Origin: Cyclostephanos tholiformis
Taxonomy: Eukaryota; Bacillariophyta; Thalassiosirophyceae; Thalassiosirales; Thalassiosiraceae
Assembly: GCA_036939975.1 (NCBI GenBank)
Contig: JALLPB010001063.1
Coordinates: 1-11,438 of the forward strand
Length of the DNA stretch: 11,438 bases
Direction: 5' to 3'
The notes beneath the pieces were generated by a model. It made no database searches. It worked only from the letters and a program-made list of their open reading frames with translations, and had not been told where the DNA came from. A program made the position numbers and the translations under genes. This document shows, piece after piece, positions 1-7,876 of the stretch; within the stretch, counting starts at the first letter, position 1; every line of letters begins with the position of its first letter.

Positions 1-2
1 CG

Positions 3-27
3 CCCCCCCCCCCCCCCCCCCCCCCCC
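3..27. repeat. Poly-C homopolymer (25 nt)
   Basis: Uninterrupted run of 25 C ending 33 nt before the ATG of the methyltransferase gene, so probably in its promoter or 5' leader. Its length may be unreliable because sequencing slips in such runs. It could form an i-motif, or a quadruplex on the other strand. Confidence 0.95.
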
Positions 28-60
28 GCGAAACAACAGGCAGGAACGAAACAAAAAACA

Positions 61-2774
61 ATGGACGATCGGTGCATTGTCGACGAGGGACTAAACCTCG
101 CCCTGGCCAAGTCCATCCTTCGGGCCGGGAGGAAGGTATTCCTACGTCACGAGAACCCCCTCGATCGAGACGACGACGACGGGTCGTCGTCGTCCGCCTC
201 CCCCCCCGAGGTCTTGCCGGGTGGCGGCGTGTACCGCCTCGTTCGGGTACACGAATCGTTTGATTACAACACCGGGTCGTTCAAGGTCATATGGAGGAGG
301 CGGGGCAAAGGTACCAAGGTCGTATCATACGACCTGATATCGTCCGATCAGGTCCTACTCGAGGATTACACCAATAGGATAGTATTCGTCGAGCACGAAT
401 ACAACGTCAACGGCCCCGTCCACGACGCGAGGATAATCGACATGCTGGATGGCGGTGGGCGCGACGATGACGACGGTGATTCCGACGGCATAGGCCACGG
501 CGATAACTACGACCGCGACCGCGACGTTAGGCCGGGGGACGTCCTCATACGGTGGGATCGGGGAGACGAGGAGATGGTGTGCGCTAGCAGGATCTGGGTT
601 GGAAGTCTACCACGAAATAGTAGGAGGAGTAGGAGGAAGCCCCCCCCATCGCACCTCTCAGCCGCTTCCGCCGGGACTGGGAAGGGATCTCGCGGGGAAC
701 GAACGGCGGCGAAGGTGTCGTCGTCACTGTCGTCGTTGTCCTCATCGTCCTTTCCGATGCTTTCGTCGTCGTCGTCGTTGAAGGGGAATGGGACGACGAG
801 CAGGGAGAAGGCGACGAGCGGATCCACTCCCCCCGAGGTCGTTGACTTGCTGTTGTCGTCGTCATCGTCGGATGACGACGATGATGACGACGATGATAAT
901 AACGATCAATTCGAATCGCGCAAAAGGGGCGGCACGGATACAGCTACCTCGGTCAAAAATGTAGACGCAGAAATTATGCCGACCTCCTCAAAACGGAACA
1001 AGGTTTCGTTGAATGGTTTTTGTCGGTCCATTCCACAATTCAGAGATAATCCACACGACACCATTCATGTGGTTCAGGAGATGCTCGATAAGGCCTTGGA
1101 ATGTAGACCGGACTCCAATGGTAGGTCACACTGTGTTTCCCATGCTTTATCTGACCTTCCTTTTTATGCCCGAATATCTTAATGAAATTCTATCGCCACA
1201 AAACTCCAAACAGAATTTAGTCAAACCGTAACTGATGCTGGTATGTTGCTGCAAGAAGTGACGTACAATCTCAACGAACGAACCATGGTTGTCGATGCTC
1301 CCTCTGGTAAGGAACAAATACTCAAGCGAAAGGAAGATGGGAATGAAAAGGATATCATTGACGCCGCTGAGGAGCTTGGATTATCAACCCCTCAAATATG
1401 TAAATTGCTCGCAAACCTGAATCCCGAGAATGGATACTACAGCATTAACGATGCTCTAGTGATGATAAGGCAGATGCAAGGGGAGGAGGTGGCAGATTCT
1501 TCCCATGTGGGGTTGGATGACGAAGACTGCAGGTATGACAGCGTGCTCGCTGATCCAAATGCGAAGCCACTTGCACTGGTAGGCAGTCGAGTACGGACTG
1601 TATTCGAAGATGGGAAGGACTATGAGGGTACGATCACACATGTTCATCATAGGGTGGTGTACGATGACGGCCAAACGGAAACATTCGACAGCGAGGCAGA
1701 GCTGTGCGAGAATTTGGCTTGTAATGACATGGTCTTACGTAGCTCATCGTTCGACGAGCTTCGTTGTACGGTATTAGAACTATTTTCGGGTGAGTTTGTG
1801 AAAAATCTTTGAATCCTCTTTTCATGCATCATCTCATTGTTGCGATGCTTTCTTAGGCTGCAGTTTGCTCTCAAATTTATGTCAGCGAAAAGGCATGGAT
1901 TGCATGTCAATCGGTGAGAGGATTTCTGAGCTAACAAGTTGTTATCCTTTTTTTCACTATCACTAAGACCCCCCCCCCCCCCACCCCCTTTGCGCGGTTC
2001 AGATATCGACATAAACTCCAACGCCACAATAAAGAGTGATTTCAGCAGTGATTACATCCAAACTATGCTCTCTTCGATGAGATTCGATTACATCCATGCC
2101 TCTCCAGTGTGCAGCACATATTCACATCTGGCAGGGGGGAAACATAGAGATAAATCAAACTACAACAAGACTCGAGAGTCTCACGAAGCAGATAGGTTGT
2201 TGATGCAACTCTATTTTTTTATTGCAAAAAAAATTAAGATTAACAACGGAATAACAATAACAATCGAAAACCCTAGAGGATGGATGAGATGTGGAAATAT
2301 CATGGTGAGGAAGTCCTCCACAATGTCTCTGTCTGCTATAGAACTTCTCATCATATTCACCTCTATTACTTTGCAGAAGGAGCTTTTTGAGAAGGAGCTG
2401 GGCTTTATTCGAAATGAAATTTATTGTGAGTTGATTTTCTACAATTCGGTCTACCAACATTGATTACTTCCAGGCCCCTCACTACCTGGATCAATTTTAC
2501 AGACTGCCAGTTTGGACGAGGAGAGCAAAAGCCTACAAATATTTGGACTAATGACGACAAGCTTGGTCGCATCCTCGAAACAATAGGAGGAAAGTGCAAT
2601 TGTCCACGACCCCACGAGGAGGGCGTCAGATCTCTTGGCGGAGGAGCATGTAACAAAAATTTTGCTGCCCTTCCAATGAAATTATGCCAGGTCATTTCTG
2701 ACTACGTGAAAAGCAAGCATACCCAGCTCAAATTCGACGACTTACTTCAAAGACATAGCAGAATCCACATTTGA
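61..2774 (+). CDS. C5-cytosine DNA methyltransferase with N-terminal chromatin-reader-like region (6 exons, 771 aa)
   Basis: Exons: 61-1120, 1214-1789, 1857-1913, 2003-2304, 2377-2425 and 2503-2774 (2316 nt with the TGA stop). The joins stay in frame and complete split codons of conserved motifs, such as the Gly of LELFSG and the Asp of SIDIDIN. The C-terminal ~230 residues carry the C5-methyltransferase order: motif I LELFSG (about 540-546, AdoMet binding), ASPVCSTYS with the probable catalytic Cys601, motif VI as IENP (E653-P655) instead of the canonical ENV, then YCQFG (about 682-686) and IWTN (695-698). ENP and IWTN are features I associate with a phage/bacterial/algal subfamily rather than DNMT1/DNMT3. 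Upstream lie a basic cluster (about 188-195), a Ser/Asp tract (266-279), a UBA-like segment (about 398-438) and a Tudor-like module (about 477-518); residues 55-180 look beta-rich but unassigned. A nuclear role is inferred. The ATG at 61 follows an A-rich context and opens the frame. Catalysis on DNA is predicted from family only. Confidence 0.82.
1121..1213 (+). other. Intron 1 of the methyltransferase gene
   Basis: GTAGGT donor and CAG acceptor, 93 bp, phase 1. Splicing makes a GAA codon that joins the Ser/Asp-rich exon to the exon with the UBA-like and Tudor-like segments. Retention would run into an in-frame TAA at 1180-1182. The next AG (1219-1220) would place a stop a few codons downstream, so 1213 is preferred. 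Confidence 0.8.
1790..1856 (+). other. Intron 2 of the methyltransferase gene
   Basis: GTGAGT donor and TTAG acceptor, 67 bp, phase 1. It interrupts the Gly codon of motif I (LELFSG). The following exon supplies CSLLSNLCQRKGMDCMSI, the expected helix and strand after an AdoMet-binding loop. Confidence 0.85.
1914..2002 (+). other. Intron 3 of the methyltransferase gene, with a poly-C tract
   Basis: GTGAGA donor and TTCAG acceptor, 89 bp, phase 1. The join makes a GAT (Asp) codon giving SIDIDIN, the acidic strand end expected in the methyltransferase fold. The 3' part holds a run of 14 C (1969-1982), one A, then 5 C, 14 nt from the acceptor. Retention gives an in-frame TAA. Confidence 0.85.
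2305..2376 (+). other. Intron 4 of the methyltransferase gene (length divisible by 3, no stop)
   Basis: GTGAGG donor and TTGCAG acceptor, 72 bp, phase 0, directly after the IENP motif block. It contains no in-frame stop, so an unspliced transcript would add 24 residues (beginning VRKSS) without breaking the frame. Removal gives GNIM-KELFEKELGF, which fits a continuous helix better than the Ser/Ile/Thr-rich insert. Confidence 0.7.
2426..2502 (+). other. Intron 5 of the methyltransferase gene
   Basis: GTGAGT donor and TTTTACAG acceptor, 77 bp, phase 1. The join makes TAC, giving the family-like string EIYYCQFG. The nearer AG at 2472-2473 would enter the wrong frame, so 2502 is preferred. The exon before it is only 49 nt. 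Confidence 0.75.
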
Positions 2775-3261
2775 CTAAACGATAATTTCAATTGCATTTT
2801 ATAACAGTACTGTCGCCTATGAAGGAGCCTTAGCATGTTCGCTGGCAATCTGTTTCATTGGCATGTGTAAGATTACACGTTCCCTCCTTTATCTGCTCGT
2901 CCGTCGATTCTGTCATTCGATGTATCCCGCATCCGTTTCTTGCTTCTTGTCCTCGATTGCACGATGTGAAAGGATGACGATGTTGATGGAAAATATCGCG
3001 GAAGAACTTGCAAACCATCTCTCCTGCGAGGAGAAGCGGCGATGGACATGTATCCATACTATCCCGGGCACCATCCATCCTCAGCTCGCACAGGTCGGCT
3101 TTCAAAATGGCCGTCTTCGCCGCGGCAATATTCCAACATCCTACGTCACGACTACGGCAACAAATCGAGCCCCTCCCGGCCGCCACCCATTCTCAGCTCC
3201 CTCCCACCCCAAAACAATACCAGGCGTTTGCCGTCACCGAAGATCACATCTACTCATCAGC
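2775..3261. other. Intergenic region between two convergent 3' ends
   Basis: About 490 bp between the stop of the methyltransferase (+) and the stop of the four-TM gene (-), presumably holding both 3' UTRs. Several frames are open here (for example 2830-3186 on the minus strand, and overlapping plus frames after 2863). None shows a recognisable domain, and the plus frames run into the 3' end of the opposite gene. No supported gene. Confidence 0.5.
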
Positions 3262-5979
3262 TTAGGCGGGCAATATCTCAGTCTGTATGGAATACGTAGT
3301 TTTCACGTTATTGCCGTCACAGCCACTGCTACTGCCACCGATACCATGACCGGCAGTAGCATCCATTCTCTGCTCTACAAACACCGTAGCCATCAAAGTT
3401 GAGCCATCTGGTATCTTTGTCCAGCACTTCTCGACCGTTCTTAAAATTCCTCTTTTTGGGTTGGATGATGATGCCTCCGCTGACCAGGTGTATACCTCCA
3501 TCGGAGCGAAGCCAGATTCTGGCAGGGAAGATGAAGTGTTTCCGATAGTATCACTCGAAAATTTGCGAGAGGCGTATAGTATCCACCCAGTGGCCATGTA
3601 CAACGTTGACGATGCGATGCAAAATATCAAGTCTTGATTTGGACGACATTGCCCTCCTACCAAGTACCCTCCACCATCATTAGTGGTATCAAATGATTGT
3701 ACTCTGCAAGTCTCGGATTGATAAATCAAGGCGGTAAGCAGCTCCAACACACCGACTGTTGCGAAACACAAGGCCAATGAATTCATACTTCCCCTGCTTG
3801 TCGGTACACACATTAACGTCAAAGTCCATAGTACTAACGCAAATCCAGCAAAAGATGCCAATGCTGATGTCGATCGTGCAACGAGGAACGGCAAGTCCAA
3901 AACGAGATTAGAAGGGTAAAACAAGCAAACCTCGCCATCGCTGTAAGATGGATTGATGCTGAGGTATCTCCATGGGCCAACCTGTAAAATTTGAGTTGAC
4001 CCCCCTCTACTATTACGATAATCTTCACCTCCTCCTCCTCTCAACTTATTATTGCCTTCATTCCCATGAGTATTAGACAATATCGTCATGAACTGGCATG
4101 AAAATAGTGTAATGAGCGATAACGCAGTAGCTAATGCACCCGTGATTATGGGGAGTAATACTTTTCGTCCATTTGGGAACATAAAAAATGTCTTGTAGTA
4201 CCTTGCGGCGGTGCCCGTGACAATTGCTGCCGCAATGCCAGTGGACCATGCATCTCTTTGACTTCGTGCTGCAGAGTGGGTTGCTCTGACTTCACCTGCT
4301 ACTGCCCCTGCTGCCCCCACTGCAGCTATCGTGATGCCATTCTTCATCATCTCAATGCTAATATTGGTAGCGTCATCACCATCGATCTTTTTTTCTTGTC
4401 TTCGTTGACACATGTCATCTCGTGAATCGGCTTTGTCCTTCTTGACCTCTCTCATAACGTTCATTATGTCACGGGTATTCATGGAAATTTCGTGTTGATC
4501 ACTTTTGTGACAAGAATTGACATCGACACGCGATCTCCTACCTCCTGTCTGGCCATGCAAATGCCAAGCGGCGGATTCGATTGTTCCATCTATGGACGCA
4601 GGATGTATCAGCATTTTATAGCTCATCTGCTGATGCTCGTGCAGTTGCATTAGTTGAGATGGATGTGGGTATTTTGCTGATGCTGATGTTGATTGAGTTG
4701 AATCACCACATACCGTGTCGCATGTGTTTAACATGCAATCCATCGGTAAGCTATGTAATACTTCATTAGCGCGCCCACCATGTCGCTGCCGGTGATGCTG
4801 ATTCGGATGTCGTCTAATATCATTCCTTGGACTATTCTTCAACAAATTTACCACCCTCATTTTGTGCATTTGATACTGGTTCTTCGCCTCAAGTCGTGCG
4901 GATATTTCTGCTTGAGCCGTCATTGATGAAAAGTAGGATTGATCAACGCCTTTGCTATCGATGGTATTGCTAATAGTATCTTTTCTGCTAGCTTTGTTGC
5001 TGTTGTGTGCTCCTGGTGGGGAGGAGTGGCCAGTCATTTGAGAAAGGAAGATCTGCTGAGCATCACATCTATCAAACCTGGTAAATTTTGTAGAAGTTGA
5101 TCGCGAGCAAGTCGAGCGAGAGTCTGTCATAGGCGATGATATCGAATGATCTGATTGCGATGACGACGTGTTGCGCGAGGAGCAGAATGAGGATGGAGAT
5201 GACCTACCCCGAGACCCACTGCTGCAACTTCTGGTGCTCGATGATTGATCGAAACTTGCGGATGGAGATGATAATGATGGGATTTCTACTGCCAAGCGTT
5301 CCATTTCTTCGTGCGTATCGGGTGATGATGTATTCTTTTGCCTCTGATGATTTGTGGTTGTACAAATGCCGAATCGTTCTAAATCTTGTTTATGATCAAT
5401 CTGTTGACTAAATTTTTCATATTTGGCATGTACATTACATTCTCTCTTTTCCTCTTCTGCATTTGACATATCGGTTATTTTGAGCTGTGCCTTCGGTTCC
5501 AATTGATATTCATGTACATGCTGCTTTAGTCGAGTTGGTGTCAATAAAGGCGCACACGAATCCGCCATGTCATCAGCTTCATGAATCTGGCTACATTCCC
5601 AGAGGGGGCTGTTCGAGGTAATGACATGTTGCACACCACCAACACGAGCCATCCTCCTTACACGGGGCGGTGGTGCAAGGGAGGCTCGAGGTGTAGCAGT
5701 TTTTTGCCGTGAGGATGAGGGTGAGGACGACGACGACGAGACGGAACAGGATCGACGTGGAGTGGTAAAGTTCATGTCGGCGGATCTTTTGGTCCGTGGT
5801 GGTGGTTTTGGCAATAACAGCATCTCCATCGAATCATTCCTGCTTGATGTTGAAGTCGACAAGTGTGCAGCCGATAAAGTAGTGGAGCAAGTCGATGAAT
5901 CTGATGCTACTGTTGTTCCCGCTGCCGTTGGATCCTTCCTTTTGAGCAGCGGCGGCGGTGAGTAAGAATGATCCCGCAT
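3262..5979 (-). CDS. Four-transmembrane protein with long disordered Ser-rich N-terminus (905 aa)
   Basis: Single uninterrupted frame starting at the first Met after an in-frame TAG at 5986-5988; stop TAA. Residues 1 to about 540 are low complexity (Ser/Thr/Asp/His/Gln-rich, with poly-Ser runs) and probably disordered and cytoplasmic. An Ala/Gly-rich hydrophobic stretch lies near 548-562. The folded C-terminal part has four predicted membrane spans near 607-627, 703-726, 735-753 and 784-804. The first loop (about 630-700) holds GPWRY (668-672) and Cys685; the loop between spans 3 and 4 holds Cys758 and Cys778, suggesting a disulphide. The 4-TM topology with a conserved W in the first loop is reminiscent of claudin/tetraspan-like proteins, but I cannot name a family. 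The C-tail of about 100 residues has no clear motif. Intronless, convergent to the methyltransferase. Function unknown; coding status well supported by length and membrane pattern. Confidence 0.75.
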   Translation of the reverse strand: MRDHSYSPPPLLKRKDPTAAGTTVASDSSTCSTTLSAAHLSTSTSSRNDSMEMLLLPKPPPRTKRSADMNFTTPRRSCSVSSSSSSPSSSRQKTATPRASLAPPPRVRRMARVGGVQHVITSNSPLWECSQIHEADDMADSCAPLLTPTRLKQHVHEYQLEPKAQLKITDMSNAEEEKRECNVHAKYEKFSQQIDHKQDLERFGICTTTNHQRQKNTSSPDTHEEMERLAVEIPSLSSPSASFDQSSSTRSCSSGSRGRSSPSSFCSSRNTSSSQSDHSISSPMTDSRSTCSRSTSTKFTRFDRCDAQQIFLSQMTGHSSPPGAHNSNKASRKDTISNTIDSKGVDQSYFSSMTAQAEISARLEAKNQYQMHKMRVVNLLKNSPRNDIRRHPNQHHRQRHGGRANEVLHSLPMDCMLNTCDTVCGDSTQSTSASAKYPHPSQLMQLHEHQQMSYKMLIHPASIDGTIESAAWHLHGQTGGRRSRVDVNSCHKSDQHEISMNTRDIMNVMREVKKDKADSRDDMCQRRQEKKIDGDDATNISIEMMKNGITIAAVGAAGAVAGEVRATHSAARSQRDAWSTGIAAAIVTGTAARYYKTFFMFPNGRKVLLPIITGALATALSLITLFSCQFMTILSNTHGNEGNNKLRGGGGEDYRNSRGGSTQILQVGPWRYLSINPSYSDGEVCLFYPSNLVLDLPFLVARSTSALASFAGFALVLWTLTLMCVPTSRGSMNSLALCFATVGVLELLTALIYQSETCRVQSFDTTNDGGGYLVGGQCRPNQDLIFCIASSTLYMATGWILYASRKFSSDTIGNTSSSLPESGFAPMEVYTWSAEASSSNPKRGILRTVEKCWTKIPDGSTLMATVFVEQRMDATAGHGIGGSSSGCDGNNVKTTYSIQTEILPA

Positions 5980-6372
5980 CCTTATCTATTCGTGTTTGTT
6001 TACCGGAAGCGGTACTAGTAATGCAAGTACCACGAGCCTTTGTTGGGGAGGTTTGGGGGGTGCGCGAGGTGCGGAGAGGGGTGGGGGGGGGGGTGGTCAT
6101 GTCCAGGTTGAGATTTTTGGGGCGCAATAATTCAACTTCGACGTTTAGTACACACTAATGTTAGTAGAGCTGTCACACCACCACCGCCCAAGTACGTAGA
6201 GTGCGGCATTTTGCAGTATGTACAATAGTTCGCTGATGTGGATAAGGGAGATCTGTCGCAGCTAAATTCGAATATGGCATATTCGAAACTGGAGTTGAGG
6301 GAAATGAGAGCGAGAGAGAGAGAGAGAAGGTTTTTTTTTTTCGCGTAGAGTACAGGTGGAATACAATTNCAA
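5980..6372. other. Upstream region of the four-TM gene
   Basis: Probable 5' leader and promoter of the minus-strand gene. It holds a run of 11 G (6083-6093) in a G-rich stretch, a (GA)n tract near 6311-6328 and a T run just after it. A minus-strand frame starting at 6127 overlaps the main ATG out of frame; if transcribed it would be an upstream ORF, but there is no evidence that transcription starts that far upstream. No TATA box or other recognised element was seen. Confidence 0.4.
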
Positions 6373-6908
6373 ACGCCGAGAGCCAAGAGCCGAACGCCGA
6401 GAGCCAAGAGCCAAGAGCCGAACGCTGCGAGCTGAGAGCCGAGAGCCAAGAGTCAAGAGCCAAGAGCCGAAGATCCGACGAGAGCCGAGAGCTGATTGTT
6501 AAATGCCGAATGAGAGCCAAAACCACGAGCCGAGAGCCGCGAGCTGAGAGCCAAGTGCCGCCAAAAGCCGAGAGCCGAGAGCCGAGAGCCAAGAGTCAAG
6601 AGCCAATGAGAGCCGTGAGCCGCGGGCTGTCGAAAGCTGAGAGCTGAGAGCCACGAGCCGCAAGCCACGAACCGCCGATAACCGAGAGCCAAGAGCCACT
6701 TGCCATGAGCCGCGAGCCGCGAGCTGCAAGCCGCAAACCGTCAAAAGCCAAAGAAGAGCCACGAGCCACGAGCCGAGAGCCGCAAACCGAAAGCCGAGCG
6801 CCGAAAGCCGAGCGCCGAAAGCCGAGCGCCGAAAACCGAGCGCCGTAAGCCGAGCGCCGAAAGCCGAGCGCCGAGAGCAAAGAGCCGAGCAACGAGAGCC
6901 AATAACCG
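6373..6908. repeat. Degenerate 7-bp minisatellite array (consensus GAGAGCC / GAGCCGA)
   Basis: About 535 bp of head-to-tail heptamers, purine-rich on the plus strand with very little T; variants include GAGCCAA, GAGCCGC, GAGTCAA and GAAAGCC. Because 7 bp is not a multiple of three, every minus-strand frame reads the same heptad (L-G-S-R-L-S-A) with leucines spaced 4-3. This explains the overlapping long open frames here, which are not taken as genes. The array resembles in style the heptameric STRR repeats of cyanobacteria; no homology is claimed. Confidence 0.9.
6790..6873. repeat. 14-bp higher-order tandem repeat inside the heptamer array (6 units)
   Basis: Six consecutive 14-bp units of AAAGCCGAGCGCCG at 6790, 6804, 6818, 6832, 6846 and 6860. 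Units 4 and 5 each carry one substitution. The unit is two diverged heptamers that were then amplified together. Confidence 0.9.
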
Positions 6909-6924
6909 ACGAATCGACAAAACG

Positions 6925-6993
6925 CCAACTCCAAGGGTGGCCAACATTACACCAACTCCAAGGGTGGCAATCGCAACGCCAACTCCAAGGGTG
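6925..6993. repeat. 27-bp tandem repeat, 3 copies
   Basis: The core CCAACTCCAAGGGTG recurs at 6925, 6952 and 6979 with exact 27-bp spacing; the spacers between cores differ. It borders the heptamer array but is unrelated in sequence. On the minus strand it reads as a nine-residue period (TLGVGV plus three) in one frame. Confidence 0.9.
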
Positions 6994-7363
6994 AGCACTA
7001 TGAGGCAACCCAAGGACAAAGCAACGATAGATAAATCAATGTACACGAACAGAATTCTTGACTAAGGTAAAAGATCTGGCGGAAGACCGACGTCAGAGAC
7101 GAAACAACTACCTAGGACAGACCAAAATCGCAAGCCACTAGCTACAAGGGTGTGTTAGACTTCCCATGTACGTACGTACATACGAAAGCTACATACGCTA
7201 TCTAGTGAGCTTTTAGCGATTGAGAATTATTTAAATTCTCCACGTGAAAGTTTTCCACGTGAGGTTTTTCCTGTGAACTAACCAAACTAGATTGCCATAA
7301 ATAAGTAATCACCTTTTCATTACTACAATCGTTAGTCACTGTTTAGCAGCTGGGAAGCAGAAT
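6994..7363. other. Non-coding stretch with palindromes and paired CACGTG boxes
   Basis: Holds a perfect 16-bp palindrome ATGTACGTACGTACAT (7166-7181), an inverted repeat GAGAATT-5 nt-AATTCTC (7222-7240), and two TCCACGTGA copies about 16 bp apart (from about 7239 to 7263), each containing a CACGTG E-box/G-box core. A TGTTAGAC string at 7153 resembles the start of some LTRs, but no partner copy was found. No gene is supported. Confidence 0.5.
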
Positions 7364-7876
7364 ATGCTTGAGTATGATGACAAGAAGGAGATTGACTACA
7401 TGGACAATGAGAGCCATTTTGAGGGTAAAAAAATATGCTCTAGGAGGAAGCTGCAAGCTTTTTCATTTTCTGATGGAAAAACACATTGCACCTTAAATTG
7501 CGGCACACATTTACACTGTCACTGAAGAGACAAAGAAAAAGAGGCTACACTAGAACTAAGCATAGTAAAGTTAAAGGAGTAGTAGTCCTGTCTGCATTCA
7601 TAATGGGCTAATACTTGGATGAGTTAGACTATGAGGAACCAAAAACAGCAAGTTTTAAAGGGTTCCCAAAGTTCTGGTGCAAGCCAAACCTCCGGGAGTG
7701 GTGGGTGGGTATAGAAGAAAATTGGATGAGCAAATGGTAATGCAGTTGAACTATTGTCTTGTTGGGGTGACCAAGAGACAAAAGAAGAGTGGGGAAAAGC
7801 AATAGGCTTGGATAGGGGAAAAAAGAATTCAGAATTTAAATTCTGTTTCCCTCCCCTTGGAAAGGGGAAAATGTGA
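7364..7876 (+). pseudogene. Decayed coding-like region, possibly a transposon relic
   Basis: Three consecutive coding-like stretches lie in two frames. The first, 7364-7525, starts MLEYDDKKEIDYMDNE and ends at a TGA. The second is a frame from 7474 interrupted by TAA at 7609-7611 and continuing to 7740 (GFPKFWCKPNLREWW). The third begins near 7730 in another frame (ELLSCWGDQETKEEWGKAIG) and ends at 7874-7876. Composition is protein-like (charged, Trp-rich) and the pieces follow each other, as expected for one gene broken by frameshifts and a stop. I do not recognise the protein. An unannotated intron-containing gene is a weaker alternative; the overlaps lack convincing splice pairs. Confidence 0.3.
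7830..7845. repeat. 16-bp perfect palindrome
   Basis: CAGAATTTAAATTCTG, followed closely by a second small inverted repeat CCCCTT-3 nt-AAGGGG (7853-7867). Both fall in the decayed coding-like region. Role unknown. Confidence 0.85.

Noticed and set aside
507..865. Minus-strand open frames opposite the first exon of the methyltransferase gene
   Set aside because: They mirror Ser/Asp codon repeats (TCG/GAC) of the plus-strand exon, which has the splice structure and downstream domain support.
2426..2473. Shorter version of intron 5 using the AG at 2472-2473
   Set aside because: It would be only 48 bp and joins the wrong frame for the CQFG/IWTN exon; the acceptor at 2502 restores the frame.
2830..3402. 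Open frames on both strands in the convergent intergenic region
   Set aside because: Several frames are open together, none has a recognisable motif, and the plus frames overlap the 3' end of the four-TM gene.
5834..6127. Minus-strand frame overlapping the start of the four-TM gene, as a uORF or alternative first exon
   Set aside because: No splice pair joins it to the main frame at a reasonable intron length, and there is no evidence of transcription from that far upstream.
6373..6993. CRISPR-like array
   Set aside because: Units are 7, 14 or 27 bp without unique spacers of constant length, and the context is eukaryotic.
6173..7046. Overlapping minus-strand open frames of 64-169 residues over the repeat block
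   Set aside because: They are produced by the 7-bp and 27-bp arrays, which stay open in several frames at once. No unique sequence domain supports any one of them as a gene.
7028..7141. Short plus-strand stretch (TKVKDLAEDRRQRRNN) resembling the C-terminal end of some LINE reverse transcriptases
   Set aside because: About 35 residues after a stop, with no polymerase motifs upstream. The similarity is too short to call without a search.
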